This document shows, one piece after another, positions 9,070-18,805 of a stretch of 64,000 bases of DNA. Made by a program: the position numbers and the translations under genes. This DNA is from Massilia sp. R2A-15 (GTDB lineage Bacteria > Pseudomonadota > Gammaproteobacteria > Burkholderiales > Burkholderiaceae_D): the NCBI RefSeq assembly GCF_030704305.1, contig NZ_CP131935.1, forward strand, positions 868,001 to 932,000. The letters run 5' to 3'. How positions within the stretch are numbered: position 1 is the stretch's first letter; every line of letters starts with the position of its first letter. The notes under the pieces are model-generated. The model was not told the DNA's origin. It ran no database searches and saw only the letters and a list, made by a program, of their open reading frames with translations.

Positions 9070-10863
9070 ATGAGTTCATTTGCCGACACCAGGAAGATCG
9101 TCATCGCATGCCAGGGCGGCGGCAGCCACGCGGCCTATGCCGCCGGCGCACTGAAACGCTGGCTGCCGCTCATCGAGAAAAGCCGCGGCGATCTCCACCC
9201 GATGAAGCTGGTCGGCATCAGCGGCACCTCCGGCGGCGGCTTGTGCGCCTTGCTCGCGTGGTACGGCCTGTTGCAGGGCGGCGCCGACCAGGCCTGCCGC
9301 AAGCTCGAAGCGTTCTGGCACGCGAACTGCGCCCAGACGCCCGGCGAAACGCTGTGGAACGCCGCGACGATCGCCGCCACCAGCGCGCTTCCGTTCGACC
9401 TCTCGTTCAGCCCTTACGTTCCGCCCTTGCGCGACGGTGTGGACTTGCTCACCTCGACCTGGCCGCAACTGGCCGACACGCTCGGTCCCTTCAACACCTG
9501 GGGACGCGGCGACTACTTCCAGCTCGACCGCCTGATCGCCCAGCAAGTCGATTTCGATCTGGTCGCCGCGCTCGGCGCGCTGCTCGGCGTCTCGAGAGAC
9601 ATCGCGCGCTGGCGCGAGGCCGACATCCAGTCGCGCATGAAACCTCCGCTCGCTCCGGCGGACAACGAAAAGCTCAAGCGGCAGCTCGCCGAACGTATCC
9701 ACCGGACCGTCGAGGAACAGCCGGCGGCGCTCAGGCGCTTGATGGGCCCCGCCGGCTTTCGAGAAGGCTGCCCGCTCGACGTTGCGCTGAGCCGATGGTC
9801 CGGCCAGGTGGCCGCGGATCCCACCTCGTTCGACATCCTGGACGCCGCCGGCATGGACCTCATGGCGCAGATTCCGCACCTGCTGATGGGCGCCGTCGAC
9901 ATCGAGGACGGCGAATTCGTCGCCTTCAGTTCCGAGCGGGCGGCGACCGACGGCGGCATTTCACTGCAGGCGGTGCTGGCCTCGGCCGCGCTGCCGTGGA
10001 TGTTCAAGGCGGTGGAGGTCCCGTTCATTGGCCCGGACGGCGCGCGATCGAAGCGCAGCTTCTGGGATGGCCTGTTCTCGCAAAACCCGCCCATCAAGAA
10101 CTTCCTCGCCGGCGTCGAGGCGGAGCGCATGCCCGCCGAGCTGTGGGTCCTGCAAATCAATCCGCGCGACTTCGACGTCGATCAGCTGAAATTCGATATC
10201 GGCGACCGCCGCAACGAGTTGTCGGGCAATCTGTCGCTGAACCAGGAAATCTCGTTCATCGAGGCGGTCAACAAGCGCATCACGCGCGGCGACGATCACA
10301 AGCACCAGCCGGTGCAGGTCCACCGCGTCATCCTGGACCGCTGCGCCATCGAAAAATCCGCCCCCGTGAAACTCAATGCCTTGTCCAAGTCCGACCGCAG
10401 TCCCATCCTGAAGGACGCCTTGATGGCGCATGGCGAAATGCAGGCGCAGCGTTTCTTTCGCATGCGCGACGCCTTGAGGCTGGCCAGCGGGCCCCTCGAC
10501 GGCCAATCCCGCGCCGACTCGGCCGATGCCTTCGCGGTCCTGCGTAATGTGAAGGACCAGTCGGGCGACAGTGAGCTGCACCTGAACTTCGATCAGACCA
10601 TCCTGCCCACGTCGGCCATCGCCGACAATTCGACCCTGCGGGCGACGGCGCGCTGGCACGCCCGCGGCATCCTGGACGATGGCGCCGGCGTTCAACTGGA
10701 GGGCGCGATCGATTTCCTCATCGACGACCGCAGCGATCCGATCGACGTGCTGGAGATGCGCATCACCGAAGTGAAAATGGAGAAGGGCGGCCCCGCCCGC
10801 GCCAGCCTGCCGGCGCGCCCGCCTCGCGGCGTGCGTCCGCCACCGAAGGGGCGCCGGATGTAG
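9070..10863 (+). CDS. Patatin-like phospholipase
   Basis: A 597-residue patatin-family lipid acyl hydrolase. The N-terminus has the oxyanion-hole segment CQGGGSHAAYAAGAL, followed by the nucleophile motif GTSGG with Ser54. The dyad aspartate is probably Asp333 in FWDGLFSQNPPI, after the conserved ASAALPWMF segment. No signal peptide is seen, so it is probably cytoplasmic or peripherally membrane-bound. GGGGAGG ends about 6 bases before the ATG. The C-terminus is a Pro/Arg-rich basic tail. It lies between prpR and prpB, between two PrpR-type palindromes. It may therefore share their regulation, or may simply be an insertion that split an ancestral divergent prpR-prpB arrangement. Confidence 0.85.
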   Translation: MSSFADTRKIVIACQGGGSHAAYAAGALKRWLPLIEKSRGDLHPMKLVGISGTSGGGLCALLAWYGLLQGGADQACRKLEAFWHANCAQTPGETLWNAATIAATSALPFDLSFSPYVPPLRDGVDLLTSTWPQLADTLGPFNTWGRGDYFQLDRLIAQQVDFDLVAALGALLGVSRDIARWREADIQSRMKPPLAPADNEKLKRQLAERIHRTVEEQPAALRRLMGPAGFREGCPLDVALSRWSGQVAADPTSFDILDAAGMDLMAQIPHLLMGAVDIEDGEFVAFSSERAATDGGISLQAVLASAALPWMFKAVEVPFIGPDGARSKRSFWDGLFSQNPPIKNFLAGVEAERMPAELWVLQINPRDFDVDQLKFDIGDRRNELSGNLSLNQEISFIEAVNKRITRGDDHKHQPVQVHRVILDRCAIEKSAPVKLNALSKSDRSPILKDALMAHGEMQAQRFFRMRDALRLASGPLDGQSRADSADAFAVLRNVKDQSGDSELHLNFDQTILPTSAIADNSTLRATARWHARGILDDGAGVQLEGAIDFLIDDRSDPIDVLEMRITEVKMEKGGPARASLPARPPRGVRPPPKGRRM

Positions 10864-10900
10864 AATGGCGCGGCGTGCCTGCGATGCACGGTGTTTCATC

Positions 10901-10915
10901 GTTTCACATTGAAAC
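10901..10915. promoter_or_regulatory. Candidate PrpR box 2 (upstream activating sequence)
   Basis: A perfect 15-base dyad, GTTTCA-CAT-TGAAAC, lies about 120 bases upstream of the prpB -24/-12 promoter, a normal distance for an enhancer-binding protein. A further GTTTCA half-site lies at 10893-10898. It matches box 1 by the prpR gene in both arms. Confidence 0.65.
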
Positions 10916-10946
10916 GTAATGTCAAACGTCCGTGGATCGCATGGCA

Positions 10947-10968
10947 ATTATGCAATATTTTGCATAAT
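10947..10968. promoter_or_regulatory. Unassigned 22-base palindrome in prpB upstream region
   Basis: Arms of nine bases (ATTATGCAA and TTGCATAAT) flank a TATT centre. It lies between the PrpR-type box and the sigma-54 promoter in an AT-rich patch. That position suits a DNA-bending protein such as IHF or a second, unidentified regulator. The symmetry is far better than an IHF site needs. Confidence 0.45.
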
Positions 10969-11035
10969 CTTGATTTCAAAGGACTTATCCCCGCCGCCGC
11001 CTCGGTGAGCTGGCGCCGACGCCTGCTTGCAAGGC

Positions 11036-11051
11036 TGGCACGCCGCTTGCA
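11036..11051 (+). promoter_or_regulatory. Sigma-54 (-24/-12) promoter of the prp operon
   Basis: TGGCACG, four bases, then TTGCA: an essentially perfect match to the sigma-54 consensus, with the -24 GG at 11037-11038 and the -12 GC at 11049-11050. Transcription would start near 11062, about 35 bases before the prpB ATG. It matches the PrpR activator class encoded upstream. Confidence 0.88.
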
Positions 11052-11096
11052 ATACCATCCCTGACGCAGTTCGATGAAACATACCAGGAGAATACG

Positions 11097-11981
11097 ATGA
11101 GAGAATCCCGAGGCGCGCTGTTCCGCCGCGCAGTTGCCGAAGAATCGCCGTTGCAGGTGGTCGGCACCATTACCGCCTACACCGCGCGCATGGCCGAGCA
11201 AACCGGCTACAAGGCGATCTACCTGTCCGGCGGCGGCGTGGCCGCGAATTCGCTCGGCATGCCGGACCTCGGCATCAGCACCATGGACGACGTCATCACC
11301 GACGCCCAGCGCATCACCGACACCTGCGGCTTGCCGCTGATGGTCGATATCGACACCGGTTGGGGCGGCGCCTTCAACATCGCCCGCACCATCCGCCACA
11401 TGATCCGCGCCGACGTCGCCGCGGTCCACATGGAAGACCAGGTCTCGGCCAAGCGCTGCGGCCACCGTCCGGGCAAGGAAATCGTCACCAAGGAAGAGAT
11501 GGTCGACCGCATCAAGGCCGCCGTCGATGCCCGCCACGACGAGAACTTCGTCATCATGGCCCGCACCGACGCACTGGCCGTCGAAGGCCTGAATGCGGCG
11601 ATCGACCGCGCCTGCGCCTACGTCGAAGCCGGCGCCGACATGATCTTCCCGGAAGCGATCACCAAGCTCGAAATGTACGGCCAGGTGCGCGATGCGGTCG
11701 GCGTGCCGATCCTCGCCAACCTCACCGAATTCGGCGCCACTCCGCTGTTTACGCTCGACGAACTGCGCGCAAACAAGGTCGATATCGCCCTGTACTGTTG
11801 CGGCGCCTACCGCGCCATGAACGCGGCCGCGCTGAACTTCTACAAGACGCTGCGCGCCGAAGGCACCCAGAAGAGCGTCGTGCCTACCATGCAGCCGCGG
11901 ATGGAAATGTACGACTACCTCGGCTACCACGACTACGAGAAGAAGCTCGACTCGCTGTTCGCCCAAGGTAAAGAGAAATAA
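11097..11981 (+). CDS. prpB: 2-Methylisocitrate lyase PrpB
   Basis: A 294-residue member of the isocitrate lyase/PEP mutase superfamily. It cleaves 2-methylisocitrate to pyruvate and succinate, the last step of the 2-methylcitrate cycle. The catalytic loop [10 protein letters not shown] (about 119-128) is intact, and DIDTGWGG carries Mg-binding acidic residues. CCAGGAG lies 7 bases before the ATG. It is the first gene of the prp operon, 20 bases before prpC. Confidence 0.96.
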   Translation: MRESRGALFRRAVAEESPLQVVGTITAYTARMAEQTGYKAIYLSGGGVAANSLGMPDLGISTMDDVITDAQRITDTCGLPLMVDIDTGWGGAFNIARTIRHMIRADVAAVHMEDQVSAKRCGHRPGKEIVTKEEMVDRIKAAVDARHDENFVIMARTDALAVEGLNAAIDRACAYVEAGADMIFPEAITKLEMYGQVRDAVGVPILANLTEFGATPLFTLDELRANKVDIALYCCGAYRAMNAAALNFYKTLRAEGTQKSVVPTMQPRMEMYDYLGYHDYEKKLDSLFAQGKEK

Positions 11982-12001
11982 TCACACTGGAGATTTGCAA
12001 G

Positions 12002-13165
12002 ATGACTGATAAAGCACCAACCGAAGCCGTCGCATTCAAGCCGAAAAAATCCGTGGCGCTGTCCGGCGTCGCCGCCGGTAACACGGCCCTCTGCTCGGTC
12101 GGCAAGACCGGCAACGACCTGCACTACCGCGGCTACGACATCCTCGATGTCGCCGACAACAGCGAGTTCGAAGAAATCGCCTACCTCCTGGTGCACGGCA
12201 AACTGCCGAACGCCGCCGAACTGAAAGCCTACAAGACCAAGCTCAAATCGCTGCGCGGCCTGCCGCAGGTAGTCAAGTCGGCGCTCGAAGCGCTGCCTGC
12301 CGCCGCCCACCCGATGGACGTGATGCGCACCGGCTGCTCCGCGCTCGGCTGCGCGCTGCCGGAAAAGGACAGCCACGACATGCCGGGCGCGCGCGACATC
12401 GCCGACCGCCTGATGGCGTCGTTCGGCTCGATGCTGCTGTACTGGTACCACTTCAGCCACAACGGCAAGCGCATCGACGTCGAGACCGACGACGACTCGA
12501 TCGGCGGCCACTTCCTGCACCTGCTGCACGGCGAAAAGCCGTCCGAGTCTTGGGTCAAGGCGATGCACACCTCGCTGATCCTGTACGCGGAACACGAGTT
12601 CAACGCTTCGACCTTCACCGCGCGCGTCATCGCCGGCACGGGTTCGGACATCCACTCGGCCATCACCGGCGCGATCGGCGCGCTGCGCGGTCCGAAGCAC
12701 GGCGGCGCCAACGAAGCTGCGCTGGAAGTGCAGGAGCGTTACGAAAACGCCGACGAAGCCGAAGCCGACATCCGCCGCCGCGTCGAGAACAAGGAAGTCG
12801 TGATCGGCTTCGGCCATCCGGTCTACACCATCTCCGACCCGCGCAACAAGGTGATCAAGGAACTGGCCCGCAAGCTGTCGCAGGAAGCCGGTTCGACCAA
12901 GATGTTCGACATCGCCGAGCGCCTGGAAACCGTCATGTGGGACATCAAGAAGATGTTCCCGAACCTCGACTGGTTCTCCGCCGTGTCGTACCACATGATG
13001 GGCGTGCCGACCTCGATGTTCACGCCGCTGTTCGTCATCTCGCGCACCTCCGGCTGGTCGGCGCACGTGATGGAGCAGCGCATCGACAACAAGATCATCC
13101 GCCCGAGCGCGAACTACGTCGGTCCGGAAGACCTCAAATTCGTGCCGATCTCGGAACGCAAGTAA
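12002..13165 (+). CDS. prpC: 2-Methylcitrate synthase PrpC
   Basis: A 387-residue citrate synthase-family enzyme that condenses propionyl-CoA with oxaloacetate to 2-methylcitrate. The catalytic histidines are visible in [11 protein letters not shown] and GFGHPVY, and the catalytic aspartate region in the C-terminal [12 protein letters not shown] block. The [13 protein letters not shown] start and the short length are typical of PrpC rather than GltA. A GGAG sequence precedes the ATG. It lies between prpB and acnD with short gaps. Confidence 0.95.
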   Translation: MTDKAPTEAVAFKPKKSVALSGVAAGNTALCSVGKTGNDLHYRGYDILDVADNSEFEEIAYLLVHGKLPNAAELKAYKTKLKSLRGLPQVVKSALEALPAAAHPMDVMRTGCSALGCALPEKDSHDMPGARDIADRLMASFGSMLLYWYHFSHNGKRIDVETDDDSIGGHFLHLLHGEKPSESWVKAMHTSLILYAEHEFNASTFTARVIAGTGSDIHSAITGAIGALRGPKHGGANEAALEVQERYENADEAEADIRRRVENKEVVIGFGHPVYTISDPRNKVIKELARKLSQEAGSTKMFDIAERLETVMWDIKKMFPNLDWFSAVSYHMMGVPTSMFTPLFVISRTSGWSAHVMEQRIDNKIIRPSANYVGPEDLKFVPISERK

Positions 13166-13179
13166 CCTGGTAATAGAAC

Positions 13180-15777
<2,598 letters not shown>

Positions 15778-15784
15778 TAAAGTT

Positions 15785-15857
15785 TGTCGTTCCTGCGCAG
15801 GCAGGAACCTATACTGAATATGCTCAGCATGGGTTCCTGCCTTCGCAGGAACGACAG
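15785..15857. repeat. Family B hairpin repeat, copy 1 (between acnD and prpF)
   Basis: Outer arms TGTCGTTCCTGC and GCAGGAACGACA are perfect reverse complements about 50 bases apart. Inside, the left half holds its own small palindrome CCTGCGCAGG. Related copies occur at 42467-42557, 51511-51625 and 61761-61839. In RNA it would fold into a long hairpin, so it may attenuate or protect the message between acnD and prpF. Confidence 0.8.
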
Positions 15858-15880
15858 TCATTAGCTAACAGGATTCATTC

Positions 15881-17071
15881 ATGGCACACGCACCGCAAAT
15901 CAAAATCCCCGCCACCTATATGCGCGGCGGCACCAGCAAGGGCGTGTTCTTCCGCCTGCAGGACCTGCCGGAATCCGCGCAGGTACCCGGCAAGGCGCGC
16001 GACGCCTTGCTGCTGCGCGTGATCGGCAGCCCGGACCCTTACGGCAAGCAGATCGACGGCATGGGCGGCGCCACCTCGAGCACCAGCAAGACGGTGATCC
16101 TCTCGGCCAGCAGCAAGCCGGACCACGACGTCGACTACCTGTTTGGCCAGGTGTCGATCGACACCGCATTCGTCGACTGGAGCGGCAACTGCGGCAACCT
16201 GTCCGCAGCGGTGGGTTCCTTCGCCATCAGCTCCGGCCTGGTCGCACCGGCGCGCATTCCGCAGGACGGCATGGCCACCGTGCGCATCTGGCAGGCCAAC
16301 ATCGGCAAGACCATCATCGCCCACGTGCCGATGACCGGCGGCGCGGTGCAGGAGACCGGCGACTTCGAACTCGATGGCGTCACTTTCCCTGCGGCCGAAG
16401 TGCAGCTCGAATTCCTCGACCCGGCGGCGGAAGAAGAGGGCGCCGGCGGCGCCATGTTCCCGACCGGCAGCGTGGTGGACGAATTGTCGGTGCCCGGCGT
16501 GGGCACCTTCAAGGCGACGATGATCAACGCCGGCATCCCGACCATTTTCGTCAACGCTGAGGACATTGGCTACACGGGCACCGAACTGCAGGACGCCATC
16601 AACGGCGACCCTGACGCGCTGGCCCGCTTCGAAACCATCCGCGCCCACGGAGCGCTGCGCATGGGCCTCATCAATCACATCGACGATGCCGCAAAGCGCC
16701 AGCACACGCCGAAAGTCGCCTTCGTGGCGAAGCCGGCCGACTACGTGTCGTCGAGCGGCAAGCCGGTGGCGGCGACGGACGTCGACCTGCTGGTGCGCGC
16801 CATGTCGATGGGTAAGCTGCATCACGCCATGATGGGCACCGCGGCCGTCGCCATTGGCACCGCGGCGGCGATCCCTGGCACGCTGGTGAACCTGGCGGCC
16901 GGCGGCGGCGCGCGCACGGCGGTGCGCTTCGGCCATCCGTCGGGCACCTTGCGCGTGGGCGCCGAAGCCACCGAAACCGACGGCCAGTGGAGCGTCGGCA
17001 AAGCCATCATGAGCCGCAGCGCGCGGGTCCTGATGGAAGGGTGGGTGCGCGTCCCCGGCGACGCGTTTTAA
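15881..17071 (+). CDS. prpF: 2-Methylaconitate cis-trans isomerase PrpF
   Basis: A 396-residue PrpF-family protein (diaminopimelate epimerase-like fold). It isomerises the AcnD product so that aconitase can rehydrate it. The signature IPATYMRGGTSKGVFF and the GMGGATSSTSKTVILS block are intact, and the later GNCGNLSAAVG segment also fits. AGGA precedes the ATG at 15881. It pairs functionally with acnD. The 103-base gap from acnD is unusually wide for this operon and is filled by a family B repeat. Confidence 0.94.
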   Translation: MAHAPQIKIPATYMRGGTSKGVFFRLQDLPESAQVPGKARDALLLRVIGSPDPYGKQIDGMGGATSSTSKTVILSASSKPDHDVDYLFGQVSIDTAFVDWSGNCGNLSAAVGSFAISSGLVAPARIPQDGMATVRIWQANIGKTIIAHVPMTGGAVQETGDFELDGVTFPAAEVQLEFLDPAAEEEGAGGAMFPTGSVVDELSVPGVGTFKATMINAGIPTIFVNAEDIGYTGTELQDAINGDPDALARFETIRAHGALRMGLINHIDDAAKRQHTPKVAFVAKPADYVSSSGKPVAATDVDLLVRAMSMGKLHHAMMGTAAVAIGTAAAIPGTLVNLAAGGGARTAVRFGHPSGTLRVGAEATETDGQWSVGKAIMSRSARVLMEGWVRVPGDAF

Positions 17072-17128
17072 GTGAACGCAGGAGTCCAATTAGCGGTCTA
17101 ACTTTAGATACGCGCCGCGGCAGAATTG

Positions 17129-17154
17129 GGGGTCTGGTCCTGCGGACCTGACCC
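17129..17154. repeat. Family A repeat, copy 1
   Basis: A near-palindrome of about 27 bases with core CTGGTCCTGCGGACCTG. It is the exact inverted partner of copy 2 at 17200-17226. The 45 bases between them (starting CATTTTGATTT, ending GTTCTCAATATGG) resemble the interior of the 21781-21922 pair, as expected of a REPIN-like doublet. Confidence 0.85.
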
Positions 17155-17199
17155 ATTTTGATTTCGCCACAGATTCGGCGTCTTCGAGGTTCTCAATAT

Positions 17200-17226
17200 G
17201 GGGTCAGGTCCGCAGGACCAGACCCC
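17200..17226. repeat. Family A repeat, copy 2 (prpD leader)
   Basis: Core CAGGTCCGCAGGACCAG, inverted relative to copy 1. Its last base is adjacent to the GAGGAGG ribosome-binding site of prpD. The hairpin therefore lies in the immediate 5' leader and could affect prpD translation. Confidence 0.85.
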
Positions 17227-17241
17227 GAGGAGGCAACCGAT

Positions 17242-18684
17242 TTGGACTCCGCCAACCGCCCCGACTGGGACCGCGAACTGATCGACATCGTCGACTACGT
17301 CCGCGACTACCAGGTCGACTCCAGCCTCGCCTACGACACCGCGCGCCACTGCCTGCTCGATACCCTCGGCTGCGGCCTCGAAGCGCTTTCCTATCCCGCC
17401 TGCACCAAGCTGCTCGGCCCCATCGTTCCCGGCACGGTGGTGCCGCACGGCGCGCGCGTTCCCGGCACCCAGTTCCAGCTCGATCCCGTGCAGGCCGCGT
17501 TCAACATCGGCGCCATGATCCGCTGGCTCGATTTCAACGACACCTGGCTCGCCGCTGAGTGGGGCCACCCGTCCGACAACCTGGGCGGCATCCTCGCCAC
17601 CGCCGACTGGCTCTCGCGCATTGCCCGCGCCGCCGGCAAGCCGCCGCTGCGCATGCGCGACGTGCTCACCGCAATGATCAAGGCCCACGAAATCCAGGGC
17701 TGCATCGCGCTGGAAAACTCCTTCAACGAAGTCGGCCTGGACCACGTGGTGCTGGTCAAGGTCGCGTCGACCGCGGTGGTCGCGCACCTGCTCGGGCTGT
17801 CGCGCGACGAGATGCTGGCAGCCGTCTCTCTGGCCTGGGTGGATGGACAGGCGCTGCGCACCTACCGCCACGCGCCCAACACCGGCTCGCGCAAATCGTG
17901 GGCGGCGGGCGACGCCACATCGCGCGCCGTGCGCCTGGCGCTTATCGCCCGCACCGGCGAGATGGGCTATCCGTCCGCGCTCAGCGCAAAGACCTGGGGC
18001 TTCTACGACGTGCAGTTCAAGGGCCGGCCGTTCCGATTCCAGCGCCCCTACGGCGCGTACGTCATGGAGAACGTCCTTTTCAAAATTTCCTTCCCGGCCG
18101 AATTCCACGCGCAGACCGCGGTGGAAGCGGCGATGATCGTCAACGCGGCGATGGCGAAGGTCGGCAAGCGCGCCGACGACATCGCGCGCGTCACCATCCG
18201 CACGCAGCAGGCCTGCATCCGCATCATCGACAAGCAGGGCCCGCTGGCCAATCCGGCCGATCGCGACCACTGCATCCAGTACATGGTCGCCGTGCCGCTG
18301 ATCCACGGCCGGCTGACGGCCGCCGACTACGAGGACGGCATCGCCGCCGATCCGCGCATCGACATCCTGCGCGCCAAGATCGCCTGCCTCGAAGATCCGT
18401 CCTTCACCGCTGACTACCACGATCCCGCCAAACGCTCGATCGCCAATGCGCTGGCGGTCGAATTCCAGGATGGCAGCCGCTTCGACGAAGTCGTCGTCGA
18501 ATACCCGGTCGGCCACGCGCGCCGGCGCGCCGAGGGCATGCCGCTGCTGCTCGACAAATTCAGGACCAACCTGGCGCGCCGGTTTCCCGAACGCCAGCAG
18601 GGGGCGATCCTCGCCGCCACGCTCGACCAGGCGACGCTCGAAGCGATGGCCGTCGATGAATTTTTGGACATGTTTGCGATCTGA
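17242..18684 (+). CDS. prpD: 2-Methylcitrate dehydratase PrpD (TTG start)
   Basis: A 480-residue MmgE/PrpD-family enzyme that dehydrates 2-methylcitrate without an Fe-S cluster. Long stretches match the classical enterobacterial PrpD pattern as recalled, including [50 protein letters not shown] and YPVGHARRR. An in-frame ATG at 17158 would add 28 residues translated from the family A repeats, which no PrpD has. The better start is TTG at 17242: GAGGAGG at 17227-17233 lies 8 bases upstream, and the length then agrees with the family (about 483). It is the last gene of the prp block and functionally parallels AcnD/PrpF. Confidence 0.92.
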   Translation: MDSANRPDWDRELIDIVDYVRDYQVDSSLAYDTARHCLLDTLGCGLEALSYPACTKLLGPIVPGTVVPHGARVPGTQFQLDPVQAAFNIGAMIRWLDFNDTWLAAEWGHPSDNLGGILATADWLSRIARAAGKPPLRMRDVLTAMIKAHEIQGCIALENSFNEVGLDHVVLVKVASTAVVAHLLGLSRDEMLAAVSLAWVDGQALRTYRHAPNTGSRKSWAAGDATSRAVRLALIARTGEMGYPSALSAKTWGFYDVQFKGRPFRFQRPYGAYVMENVLFKISFPAEFHAQTAVEAAMIVNAAMAKVGKRADDIARVTIRTQQACIRIIDKQGPLANPADRDHCIQYMVAVPLIHGRLTAADYEDGIAADPRIDILRAKIACLEDPSFTADYHDPAKRSIANALAVEFQDGSRFDEVVVEYPVGHARRRAEGMPLLLDKFRTNLARRFPERQQGAILAATLDQATLEAMAVDEFLDMFAI

Positions 18685-18805
18685 TTAACGTCGCTGACGT
18701 GAAGCAATGTTTTTCGCGATGGGGCGATGTTCTGGTTTATGATCGTGCTCGAAAGCGGCCCGCGCGGAGGCTGCATGCCTATTTAATATCGCAGTAGCGA
18801 CAGAC

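Noticed and set aside
18690..18702. ACGTC-GCT-GACGT hairpin after prpD
   Set aside because: A five-base stem with a T-run ten bases away; insufficient for a terminator call.
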